Part shown: positions 36,373-46,500 of the stretch, one piece after another
Layout: every line of letters begins with the position of its first letter
Numbering within the stretch: position 1 is the stretch's first letter
Origin: Ceratobasidium sp. AG-K
Lineage: Eukaryota; Basidiomycota; Agaricomycetes; Cantharellales; Ceratobasidiaceae
Direction of reading: 5' to 3'
NCBI GenBank assembly: GCA_037039685.1
Contig: JAWNGF010000002.1
Span: 372,001-436,000, forward strand
DNA: 64,000 nucleotides
Translations under genes and position numbers: made by a program
Notes under the pieces: model-generated
What the model was told of the DNA's origin: nothing
What the model saw: the letters and a program-made list of their open reading frames with translations, nothing else
The model's database searches: none

Positions 36373-37164
36373 ATGTCTTCGACCAGTGCGTCCGAAACCT
36401 CAGATCCCCTGGGTCCCTACACCTACTCGGTAGAACATTTACTTGTTGAGCTTCGCGCCAATTACGCACTTCAAGGTCCTCCCGAGCCGTTTGTCGTAAA
36501 GTCCGTTTGGTATGGCAAACAAACCAATTCAACCGAGCACGAATTTATTCTCATTCAAATCGATGAGGAAGCCAACACTGGGGCGCGATTGAATTACCTG
36601 GTACTTGACCGCAATCCGCTCAGCAAGCTAGCCACCTTGACGAAAATACATCAGAAGCTTAGGGTTTTTGTTAGAGGAGGGCAAGCGACCGATACTTTCC
36701 GGATCTCCCGTGACGGGCATGCAGATCGTTTATTGGAAGATTGCAACCTGAATCCTCACAGGTTGCTCGCACGACTTGAGTTCTCCTCTGACGACCCACT
36801 GTACCTGTATCAATTAGTCGTATTGGCGCACGTCATATCCGCCCAGCATCCACGATATCACACGAGTCGCTGGAGTTGCTTCTTCTTCACTGGACTATTC
36901 TGGGATTGCTTGCGCCGATTGTATCCTGCTGCGACTTTAACCGAACATCCAAGGAACGAAAGGGGGAAATATAGCTGCTGGCAGTATTCTGTGGACGGTT
37001 CACAAGTAGAGAGTTCATATAAACTGGCCAAGTCCAAGCTAAATCCCCCGGGAGTAAGTCTTCTTCAACAATCGGAGTTCTGGCTAATAATTGCATTGCA
37101 ACCTACCAGTTCTCGTGTACGTCAGCTGGTATGGATTCAACTACTAAAGAGTGGTATGCCTTAA
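36373..37164 (+). CDS. family A protein A8
   Basis: From the ATG at 36,373 (MSSTSASETSD) 227 codons run to a GTAAGT donor at 37,054; unspliced, the frame ends at 37,164. The core matches A6 almost residue for residue: VKSVWYGKQT, EHEFILIQID, NYLVLDRN, DTFRISRDGHADRLL, SCFFFTGLFWDCL, ERGKYSCWQY. The His and Cys of the proposed pair are present. Tail exons are not resolved, because the sequence downstream diverges from A6 after about 37,480, where another A fragment begins. It pairs with RS5. Confidence 0.68.
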   Translation: MSSTSASETSDPLGPYTYSVEHLLVELRANYALQGPPEPFVVKSVWYGKQTNSTEHEFILIQIDEEANTGARLNYLVLDRNPLSKLATLTKIHQKLRVFVRGGQATDTFRISRDGHADRLLEDCNLNPHRLLARLEFSSDDPLYLYQLVVLAHVISAQHPRYHTSRWSCFFFTGLFWDCLRRLYPAATLTEHPRNERGKYSCWQYSVDGSQVESSYKLAKSKLNPPGVSLLQQSEFWLIIALQPTSSRVRQLVWIQLLKSGMP

Positions 37165-37717
37165 GGGTGGTTGGGCCCTTCGTACGCCGGTTTAATAAGT
37201 GGAAAGCATCTCACTTGACAAAACCCTCCGCTTCTAACAGTCGCGAGTTTCTCATTGTATCTCCAGATTCCATCCTAGCATAGGCCATGGAGTCAGCCAC
37301 TGGTTGTGGGACCTTGTGTATGAATTAGATAGTGTGCAGAAATTTCTTTGAATGAACGCCCCTGCCATAGTTCAGCACGATTATCTATCAGCGACTTCCG
37401 GTGGAGCAAGGAAAGGAGGTCACTCGCCCGATATCTCCTTGGATAAAAGCAGGTTACAGGATCGACCCTCCCGGCCGAGTTGTGAGTTTTTTTAGTACTC
37501 TGGGACTGCGACGCGGTGGCTACTTGCGGAGATTATTACGGGCGTTCATGGGCTCTTCAACGGGGCAAGGACATTTACAAGAACTATCTGTGCGAGCGGA
37601 TTATCGTGCCCCAAGTGGCTACTGCGAGCGTTTGCTTCCCCATTCGTATCGCCAGTGGGTGTCCGCACTGTGGTCCAATTACCCTATCCAAATACCAAAT
37701 CGACCCCGTATGCTAGG

Positions 37718-38171
37718 CAATCCGCGATGGTTGTGTCAGTAGCAAGGAAGGAACGATTTGTATTGGTTTGTAGCAATACTGGAACGACCACTGGAGTTAT
37801 GGCTTTGATTACTTTGGGGCACATGGAAATATCTTTATCAATGGGGTAGTATGGGACAGCTTGTGTGGGCTACTTTCTTCAACCAGTCGTCAAGGATCTC
37901 TATGCTGGGAAAAAGGGAAACCTATTGGTATTGATGCGTCATACCAGAGCCGCAAATGTGAGACATATGCAGTTGAGCCCGATTATAAACTTGAAAAGAA
38001 ATATTGAAGTAACTCGAGGGTTGCTGAACAGGAAGTATTTGATTGTTAGCCCTTCGATCGGGTAACTAATGTCTACAGTATGGTATAACAGTGGTCGACG
38101 ACTTGATTCAAGCAGGAGCTGAGCCCTCGTCATCGGTCACCCTCCCAGTCGCCAGGGTGCAGTTGATCTGA
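37718..38171 (+). pseudogene. internally deleted family A copy (A9)
   Basis: Two separated pieces remain. About 37,720-37,780 encodes QSAMVVSVARKERFVLV, which lines up with KSAWYGKQT...KHEFILV. About 37,780-38,060 encodes FGAHGNIFINGVVWDSLCGL and WEKGKPIGI, which lines up with the Cys helix and ERGKYGW. The middle third of the core is missing and an in-frame TAG separates the parts. An exon 2-like piece (DDLIQAGAEPSSS) follows at about 38,090-38,171. After that, the sequence switches to the P3 segment. Confidence 0.6.
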
Positions 38172-38293
38172 CGTGATGCGGCGACCCCCGAGGCAATATG
38201 TGATAGCCCTGACCACCACGTTTCCTACCCTCCACTGCTTTCGTTGACCAATCTCCGGGCCACTCCGCCACACGACACTCGCGACCGCGCACA

Positions 38294-38870
38294 GTGGTTC
38301 GGGTGCGAAAAGCCCACACCAGTCGTACGGTCCTCCTCGCGCCCCTCGAACTGCAACCCCTCCTTGTCCCTTCGAACGTCAACCTAACAGTACAGCCATA
38401 CTGTTTCCAACCAACGACGGGTCGTGTACGGACCAGTGGGGCACGTCAGCACTTTCCTCTACTTCCTCATCGACTGCGCCTAGACAAAAACGACCGGTTA
38501 CGAGGACGGTATCACCCCAAACGCTCCTCCTGCTACACGAAGTCGCCGACCGTCGCCGCTCGCTCCATACTGGAAACCCGCGGAATGTCCTATCTCTCGC
38601 CAACGACGAGGGCGTTTACCGCCTGAGCCACTTGCACGTAAAGCGCTGAAGGCACACTTTGCGAAAACAACGCGCAGTGCTGCCGTTGTATCTCTCGGCG
38701 CCAGGCGAGCGGTTGCGCAGGCCCAAGGCATCGAGGCGGTGGTTGGAGTACGGAGCAATCAAACGAAAAAGCGCAACCCCCCTCGCTGGCGCGTGTGTCC
38801 ACCTCCGTTTAGTAGGCTACTGGCCCAAGCGCACTCCGAACCTACGAAGGTAGGAAGGATTGCGAGGTAG
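38294..38870 (+). pseudogene. family P copy P3 (frameshifted, start missing)
   Basis: The core RRPSPLAPYWKP, RQRRGRLPPEPLARKALKAHFAK is readable only after a frame change. Relative to P4, bases are missing around 38,388-38,415 and the upstream part is in another frame. The ATG position is GTG and the exon 1/intron stretch of P4 is absent. Confidence 0.62.
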
Positions 38871-39482
38871 ACAGTTGCTGGTGAGTCTTCTGCTGCATTA
38901 CTGCCGTGGTCGCTCAGTGTGGAACGATGTAGAAGGACTAATCGAAGGAGGTGCAAATTATCCGACGTGACGGATCAACGCGACTAGGAGGACCGCCACG
39001 GATGCCAGCCTTGGTATATCCCTCGTCAATGCAGGCTGGTGGCGGGGCGCTGCTACCCCGTTCCGCCCCGTTATCCAGCCGCCCAGCCCATCGTTTTCAT
39101 TCATCCATTATTTTATTTCTAATCAACGTAGTTTCGACACACGGCCCTATGGTGCGACGGAGCAGGAAGGGAGTGGAGTAGGGCCGCATAAGGCAAATCT
39201 GGGAAAGTGGATGGAACGAGAGACCGAGGCGAGAGACACAGCAACACGAGCACGAGCGCCAGACGAGGAAAGCAGTAGGAGAACCCACCGTAGATAGAAC
39301 TACGGTAGAGCGAAGTAGGGTTTCTAACGGCCAGGGGAGGAGAGCCAATGTACGTCAGGATGCTGTATCGCCGGTATCATTTCGTGTTTCACTGACCTGG
39401 ATTAGCAGGTCCACACCTTACTCCTGTCTTTCCCTGAGGATATGGAAGATGACAGTTGTGATTCCATGCGACCTTCCTCATC

Positions 39483-39941
39483 ATGCACGTCCCCCGCAAT
39501 GGGATACTACCGACGAGTTTCACGGAGTCGGCAGCTTTGCTAGAGCTCCAACGCGATTGTGGTTGGGGTGACTGTTTTGAAGTAGAATCGTACAACACTG
39601 CATCATTCAGGGCACTTTCCCACGAATCCACGAATCTATGCGCGACCTCACTCGGAAATGTTGTTGATGCTGGCGGCAACACGGTATTGGTTATGGGCCC
39701 ACCCCGGACCCGTCAAGACTCAGCGCTGGCGCTCAATGCCGCTCAGTATTTTTATTCGCTGCAGCGCGGTTATACGATCCCTAAACCTTTGTGTATAACG
39801 ATGGCGAACTCCATTCTCATTACGAACGTGCAACTTGAAGTTGAATCATCGTGTTATGGAATCTTTCCATCGTTATATGTAAATTTTCGAAGGGATCGAT
39901 TGACTGTCCTGTTAGTCAATTGTATACAATGTTGTACATAG
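39483..39941 (+). CDS. 152-aa frame, unrecognised, duplicated
   Basis: Open frame from an ATG (MHVPRNGILP) with ESAALLELQRDCGWGDC near the start. A degraded copy lies at 31,988-32,245, where this pattern is kept for about 45 residues. A related stretch further on (NVQLEVESSCYG here, NAQVEVVSSCHR at about 32,340) is in frame with an ATG in the other copy. No domain is recognised. It may be an exon of the duplicated segment downstream of P3, or only a chance frame. Confidence 0.3.
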   Translation: MHVPRNGILPTSFTESAALLELQRDCGWGDCFEVESYNTASFRALSHESTNLCATSLGNVVDAGGNTVLVMGPPRTRQDSALALNAAQYFYSLQRGYTIPKPLCITMANSILITNVQLEVESSCYGIFPSLYVNFRRDRLTVLLVNCIQCCT

Positions 39942-40379
39942 CAACCGACCTCAGGGCTTGGCTCTTCAATACCTATTTATTTGGTTAGGCTTCAACACGA
40001 ACCGTGCACCAGCAGAAACCAATTGGAACAAACAGCCCAGATAATTATAATAATTAAGCGGTCTTGAAGCCAGTCAACGAACTACGTCGTCATCCGAAGA
40101 TAGTGTTCTTTGATTTACACATAGGCTCTGCACACACGGCCACAGCCTCCAGGGGGTCTCATGCAGGTTTCCTCGAGCCCGACTTCCGCTTCCACGCGAC
40201 GGCCTCCTGGAGATTAGCGCCGTCCCGCGGTAGAGCTGTGTCCCTATTTCAGCCTCGCCTTCTGCCATCTTCGCAGGATGCTATACCCCCTTTCCTAACT
40301 CCCAGGAGTGGTGAGATTCTTGCAAGCGTGTTTTGTCAGGGTGCTCGGATAGCCTGTATTGACGTAGTTTTAGGTCGGC

Positions 40380-41731
40380 ATGCCTCGTAAAAAGCAACCT
40401 TCACCAGGAACCCTCCAAGGTGTCGATATCACCCCATCGGCATCTCACGGGCTTTCGGATTTCTACACCCGTTCTACAAAGGAGTTGTATATTTCATTCA
40501 TTGAAGCCTACAATCCCATGGCTGGTTTGGAGTTGATCACCGTGAAATCTGCTTGGTATGGCAAGCAGACCGACTCGGCGGAGCATGAGTTTATTCTCAT
40601 CCAAGTTGAAGACCCATGCGAAAGGGAAGATGGCGAAAAGGGCCTCGTCAACTATCTAGTACTTGATCGCAATATGGTTAACGCATCTGCCCGCAACCGG
40701 GAAGGGCTTGGGCGCGTTCAAACGTTTTTCCAGGGGGGGAAAGCAGCCGACACTTTCAGGGTCTCGTACGACGGGCATGCAGAGAAGTTGCTGAGCAATT
40801 GTGGATTTCATTCACACTCACGCAGATTAATCGAACACATTCAATTTCCCCCGGAGAACCCGCTTTACCTATACGAGCTAGTCACGTTAGCAGATGTTGT
40901 TTCTACCAGGTACCCACATTATCAAGTTATCGGCTCGAACGCCTTGTGGTTTGCTGGAGTAATCTGGGAAGCCTTATGCGAACTCTATCCTACTGCCATT
41001 CGGGACAGATCTCTGGAGAAGGAAAGAGGGAAGTTAGGATGGCTTCGCCAGACTCCAGACGCGTCAGAAGTCAAAGACATATGCGAGCAGGCTTCCAAGA
41101 GGATATCGCAGGCCAGATGCAAGATGGAAGCTCAAAAAGCAGTGAGAGCAATCGCACTACTAAAATGCCCAACGAATGGACTAACACTCCCAAGCTATTG
41201 GAGAAGCTCCTGGAGAAATTGATTCATTCGCGTATCGTTGCAATGGGAAAAGCAATGACGGCGCCTTCTCAGGTAGAGACACCTGTCCTCCAGACGCTTG
41301 TAAGTCTGCTAGTTGATCCATTTGCCAAACCGTGTAGTACCGTTTCGGAAGTGAAGTTGAATTGGCGCGCGAGATCTGTTTACTAACTATGAGGATCAGG
41401 CTGAAGATGGGGGCAGTGAAAGCAGGAACAATGAACCAGAGCGTGAGATCGGGGGCCCACCCTCGCCAGCGTCCGAAACTTGGTATTCATTCTCGGAGTC
41501 AGCTGATCTTCAGAACATGGTGAGTCGGTCTGTTGGTCCGTTAGCCATGCATCGTGGCGTTATGGTGGAAATAAAAGTCGGACCAATGTCCAACGCCAGT
41601 TTACTGACTACGAAGGCTAGACTGTAGACCGGGACAATGAAAGCGAGGACGACAAAACAATAATTGATTCCGGAAGCTCGTTCATTTCAAGATTCACCAG
41701 CCGTAGCTCATTCTCAGCCTTATGGTCCTAG
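40380..41731 (+). CDS. family A protein A10, four-exon full-length model
   Basis: Exons 40380-41141, 41195-41299, 41400-41519 and 41621-41731 (all GT-AG, phase 0; introns 53, 100 and 101 nt) give 365 aa. N-terminus MPRKKQPSPG. Core: VKSAWYGKQT, EHEFILIQVE, NYLVLDRN, DTFRVSYDG, LYELVTLADVV, SNALWFAGVIWEAL, KERGKLGW. The proposed catalytic Cys is Ala (SNALWF), so this copy would be a pseudoenzyme if the fold idea is right. Exon 2 is a Leu/Lys-rich helix (LLEKLLEKL). Exons 3 and 4 are Ser/Asp/Glu-rich tails (AEDGGSESRNNEPE; TVDRDNESEDDKT). It has the best-resolved exon plan of the family, matched by A7. No RS gene lies upstream within 5 kb. Confidence 0.72.
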
Positions 41732-42224
41732 CGGTCATGAGGCATGATAGATGTGAGCTAATGTTTGTATGCTCGCGTTCAACAAGACTGAATGGCCAGA
41801 CCGGGCCAGTCATAGATCGAGGCGTGTAACGGGCGAAGTCATAGCAATGAATAGGATGGGGAGATACCTATGGTGGGAACGGACGTACCATTTTATGTAT
41901 CCGTACGTGCATATGCTGAATTAACGTATTTTTCTGTGAGCGGAGAATAACCAATGCTCACTTTGGAAACATCAATTCGACTCTTCCACGAATCTCGAAA
42001 ACGCATGAGAGCATACAACCATCGGCCCAGACGCAAAAATAGATAAATTCACTGGTGCGATTTGAGCGGTCTAGGCCTCCCGCATCTAGAACGGATAGTC
42101 CGACGATCGCACGACAAAGGTTGGTTGATCTGCAAGTCGCGCCACCGAAGCACAAAGTAAGAACACAAAAGTCATTCAAAGAACCGCTGGCATCGGGATA
42201 ACATCAGTCACGGTAGATGTGATA

Positions 42225-42250
42225 CTAGAGCTGCCCGGGTACCGGGACAC
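42225..42250. repeat. left TIR of pogo element
   Basis: 26-bp repeat, exact inverse of 45202-45227; preceded by the TA duplication at 42,223. Confidence 0.92.
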
Positions 42251-42514
42251 GATTGATGGTTGTCTCTTACGTGTCCGAAACCAGTTCAAACCGTCCCGGA
42301 CTTGGCAATGACAGCCCGCTCGGTATCAACTATGACCCTGCGATCTTGACCATATAAAAAATTGATCAACGGGGGAGAACCAGGGGGTGAAGTCTAAAGG
42401 GGGGGCTGACCGACAAGTGGGACAGCCGGGCCGAGATCGGAATGAGCTAAGCATCAGCGGGTACAAAAAAATGTGCCATAAATAGTATATATGTGTAATT
42501 CATCAGCATGGTAT

Positions 42515-44705
42515 CTATATCTGTACATTAGATGACAAGGCTACAGTTTTGTGCAAAGAGAAAAGACTTGAGTATCTAGCATGAGATTTCAAGTCTGGAT
42601 GTTGGTCAAAGTGGGTAACTATCCTCTTGTAAAGCTCTCTTTTTGTCACACTGCCATATTCAAGCCCAAGTGTTGCCGCAATGTCTCGCAAGTTGGATTT
42701 CCAAGCATGTCTCAGTCCGGCAATGGTGCCACCAAATGTGTGCGTTGGGTTGCTTACTAGGTTAGACCTAGCAAGGTTCTCGTCACAGGTCCTTTGTTCC
42801 TTTGCAGCTTGTTCCCGAGCCTTGTCCGCATTCGCTTTCTGTCTTTCCTTGACCTGTTCCATGTGTTGCTCTTTTGCCTTGGGCGCTGTTAGGAAGCCGT
42901 GTTTCTGACCCTGAAAAACGTTGTCCACAGGTTGTCGCTTTGGCTTTGTAGTGATGTTGTGTAAGTGCATTGTCAGATCTTGATTTACATGCTGTGCAAG
43001 CGTGCAGTGTGCGTTTGCACTACATTCACCAGTGCTTGCAATTTCAAACGCCATTACAGCATAGTTCCTCTCTGCTTTGGCCTGTGCAACTTCAGCTTTG
43101 AGTTTGGCAATTTGCTTATTGGGATTTGGTGAACAACTGGGTTGATTGGCTGTAGATGGGTCCATGTCACCGCAAACATGCAAGGCTTGCTTTAGCCTTT
43201 TACCGGGGTAAAAGATGGTAAGGTATGTATTTAATCTATTCCATATTGATTATGCTCACCGGTCCCGGGTGGTAATAGGCTTGTCTTGTACCAATCGCTC
43301 CCCACAGTGTGTGTCGGCCTTGGAGAACCCAACATAGTCGGAATCTGACTTGTTGGAATCCTTGGCTTTGCTTTCACCTCCTGTAAAGCTTGCGGATTCA
43401 GCAGAGCTTGGGACCTCTTGTGGGTATCTGCTGGGCATATGTGACAGGTAAGATGTGATGATGCTTGGGGTGTAATCGGCCTCTGTAAAGATGTTGGGAT
43501 CGACAGGGTAGTGACCAGTGTGTTGCCAGGAATTGGAAACAAGTTTTGAGGTGAGTGTAGCCTGCCTGATCATTGTATAGTGGTCGATTACATTCGATTT
43601 TTCGACAGGCTCATTGTTTGCAGCCATGTGCTTGCACAACTTTGCCCACACTGCTTGGATTGGCCCAAAGATGCCAACGTCAAGAGGCTGTAGCTGGTGA
43701 GTCGTTTTTGGAGGCAGGCAGACTAAGAATATGTTGTTGTGGTAGGCAATCATTTGCATATTGTCTGTGATATGGGAGCCGCGGCCATCAAGCAAAAGTA
43801 TAATTGGCCAGCCACTTGTATTTTGTGCTTGCACCTGAGGGATAAATTGACCCTCAAACCACTGCTTGGTGAGCACATTGTCGGTCCAGCCATTCTCACT
43901 AAGCCCTACTCTGATGCATGCAGTCAGACATGTGATTGCTCATTGAGTGACAAAACAGAACTTACCTGCCAACCATGTTATTATCCCACCAACACCCCAG
44001 ACTCCCGTTGGTTAAAATGAAAGCTGGCTTGATTGGTGCTGTGCCATCTGCACATCCAACATTGATAATTGTAACCAGCTCAAGTGAGTTGCGTTTGACC
44101 CGGTAGTAGTTTTTCTGACCAGACCCAAAGTAGAAGCAGCGCCGACTGCAATGTTGCCCACCCCCAAGTTGAATTCCCTTCTCATCCATGTTGTATATAT
44201 TGGTGGGTGGGATTCTATACTCAGTGAGTATCTCCTTCCACATCTCCAGGTGCGATTGTACAGTTTTTTTGTTGAAACCCGAGGCGCATTTAGGATCAAG
44301 TCCTGTGGCACGCTTGAAGCAAAGGGATGATTTGTGCCACTCAAAAAACGCTTGGTGCCAATGTCAACCAACCTGTGCTCCATCCAAAAAGGTATTTGCA
44401 TATACCAACACCTCTTCCTTTGACATTGGGAGCCCTGAAACACCTTGCAGGACTATCAGCTTGACAAGTGCGTCCTCCTGTTCCACAGTGAGAAGCTGCT
44501 GGGATACGTGTGCATCCTTGCAATCTGGACAACCATTGAGACATGCAGATAAGGTGGAACTGGGCACATCATGCTTCCGAGCAATTGCTTGGTCTGAGAC
44601 CTTGGATGGCCTCCCTGGGGCTTGCGCCTCATGGACTGCCTGGGCAACTGCTGCCTCTCTGTCCCTAGCGCGTTTTTTCTGGTAGTTTTTGTATGTATTA
44701 CCCAT
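42515..44705 (-). pseudogene. pogo/Fot1 transposase with one in-frame stop
   Basis: Cut-and-paste transposase (CENP-B-type HTH plus DDE_1 catalytic domain). Exons on the minus strand: 44705-43966, 43898-43260 and 43196-42515, introns GTAAGT...TTAG (67 nt) and GTGAGC...AAAG (63 nt), both phase 2, 686 codons. The HTH part reads GRPSKVSDQAIARKHDVPSST. Catalytic Asp candidates: YNMDEKG (exon 1), LLLDGRGSH and LQPLDVGIFGP (exon 2). The C-terminus has a coiled-coil-like Lys/Ala/Glu stretch (KLKAEVAQAKAER) and a region of unknown role. The only defect is TGA at 44,364-44,366, after DGAQVG, where an Arg CGA would fit; everything after it is open in the same frame. The copy is therefore probably inactive but recently so, and its TIRs may still be mobilised in trans. 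Confidence 0.85.
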
Positions 44706-45201
44706 GGTTACACTATTAATGTTTTATCCATGTGCTTTAACTATGGTAAAATGTTTTTATATGGCCTACTAGACGGGGTTTCAGATGTTGTTCGTTGAGA
44801 GTGATTTGTGACTAAGCAGCCATCAGCAATCATCGGCACAACCAGGCAAACCTTTGGAAACAATTATTGTGTCAGTATCTGGTACTTATAGATGTATTTT
44901 AAAGGTTTTGGATAGTGAAATCTATACTATATGAGGCTCGGAGAGCACAATGAGTTGGGTCGATTTAACAAAATCGGCATGTCCACTTTGTCGGGACCAG
45001 ATCAAAACTCAGAGGGGTTAGTTTTGCTGCTTGTCCAGCGCTCATCCGTTTGCTGAGCCACTACATGGCAACAATGTATATGTATATGTATATAATTTAG
45101 GAGCTTGACATCCATAGAGTAGACAGGAGACATTTCGACATATTTGAATCACTGACACGGGAAAAAAGCCAGTTGTCCCGCTTCCTTCACCAAATCACGT
45201 G

Positions 45202-45227
45202 GTGTCCCGGTACCCGGGCAGCTCTAG
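45202..45227. repeat. right TIR of pogo element
   Basis: 26-bp repeat, exact inverse of 42225-42250; followed by TA. A further GTTGTCCCG-type subterminal motif lies just inside. Confidence 0.92.
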
Positions 45228-45662
45228 TAGCTGACCATCGATGGATAAGTGCTGCGCTGCGGTGATGGCGCTTGGACTGTATTGTTTTTGAGCGTGTGAT
45301 ATGTGCGCCGCTATGCCCGTTCTGGGGTTCGGCGACTTTTTTGGTGACCAGGCCGACAGCAAGCATGCTTCACACTCAAGTATAACTTAGGTAAATTGTT
45401 TCTACGAGGCTATACATCACGATAGTAACTGCAGTCTCCGAATACTTACGCCCATCACTGTATTGGTTACCTCAAATTTAGGTTGCATGCGACGGTAGCC
45501 AGTTGGCAATGAGGAGGCTTACATAAAGCTGACGTGATGTGGCGGCCTCGAGGCGATATGTGAGCTCGTCCTGACCACGACGTTCCTTGCCCTCCACCAC
45601 TTTTGTTGACTGATCTCCGGGCGCAGCCCACTCCACCACACCACACTCGCAAACCGCGCACA
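45228..45662. other. right flank of pogo, P4 upstream region
   Basis: Continuation of the segment interrupted by the transposon; paralogous to 27,557-27,990. Noncoding, presumed P4 promoter. Confidence 0.5.
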
Positions 45663-46500
45663 ATGGTCCAGATTCCCACTCGCACACGCACCCTGTCGTT
45701 TTCTGTGCGTGCACCACCTCGTGCTCGCCCTCTGGACCCCCTTGCGCGCGGTGAAGAGCCAGGTGAGCAGATACTGAATGGATCAATAGAGGCTAATCGA
45801 AATGGTAGATGCGAAACGCCCACGCCAGTCGTATGGTCCTCCTCGTGTCCCCCGAACCGCAACCCCCCTTGCCCCAAAGAGCGTCAACCTAACGGTGACA
45901 GCCGTGCCATTTCCGACCGACGACGAGTCGTGCACGGACCAGTGGGGCACGTCAACACTCCCCTCTACATCTTCGTCGTCTGCGCCTAGACAAAAACGAC
46001 TGGTTGCGAGGACGGTATCCACACCTTCCCCGCCTCCGAAACCCAAGCCAGCGCCCACCGCTGCGCCCGCTCCTTCGACCACACGTACCCGCCGACCGTC
46101 GCCGCTCGCTCCGTATTGGAAACCCGCCGAATGCCCGATCCCTCGCCAACGACGAGGGCGCTTACCGCCTGAGCCGCTTGCACGTAAAGCGGTGAAAGCA
46201 CACTTTGCGAAAACGCCGCATGGTGCTGCTGTTGTTTCTCTTGGCGCCAGACGAGCGGTTGCGCAAGCCGAATGCGTCGAGGCGGTGGAGAGAGTGCGGA
46301 AGTTGTCGGCCGGAAAAGAGTGTCCGGGCGGCGTATCGAGGCCGCAGCTGTTGCCTCCTGTAATGGTCGAGGCTCCGGTGCGGTTCCCGACGTCCAACGA
46401 CGAGTGGGTGCCGCTCAGTGTCCAGCCCGCACCGATCGAGGTTGACGTCGAAGAGTGCGATATTGTCGAGATGGAGACAGACGGATGGTGTCGGCTCTAG
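45663..46500 (+). CDS. family P protein P4, the intact copy
   Basis: Two exons, 45663-45762 and 45809-46500 (intron GTGAGC...GGTAG, 46 nt, phase 1), give 263 aa from MVQIPTRTRT. It is basic and Pro/Ser-rich: a first part with AKRPRQSYGPP (possible nuclear signal), a Ser run (PSTSSSSAPRQKR), a Pro/Lys linker (PPKPKPAPTAAPAPS) and the conserved block RRPSPLAPYWKP, RQRRGRLPPEPLARKAVKAHFAK, SLGARRAVAQAE. The C-terminus is acidic (VDVEECDIVEMETDGW) and differs from the other three copies, whose ends read TKV..IAR. It is the only copy with an ATG, the exon 1/intron stretch and an uninterrupted frame. No known domain is recognised. Confidence 0.62.

Larger units (their letters stand above)
32620..37480. 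repeat. segmental duplication, block II
   Basis: Partner of about 21,890-26,640 in direct orientation. It holds RS5 and A8 in the same order and spacing as RS4 and A6. A run of 13 G at 35,827-35,839 lies in the intergenic part and is absent from block I. Confidence 0.7.
42225..45227 (-). mobile_element. pogo/Fot1-type DNA transposon, complete
   Basis: 3,003 bp bounded by perfect 26-bp inverted repeats (42225-42250 and 45202-45227; CTAGAGCTGCCCGGGTACCG...). TA duplications lie at 42,223-42,224 and 45,228-45,229. The paralogous empty site is intact at 27,554-27,572. It carries one transposase gene on the minus strand. TA target, TIR length and a DDD-type catalytic domain place it in the Tc1/mariner superfamily, pogo/Fot1 branch. 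Confidence 0.9.
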
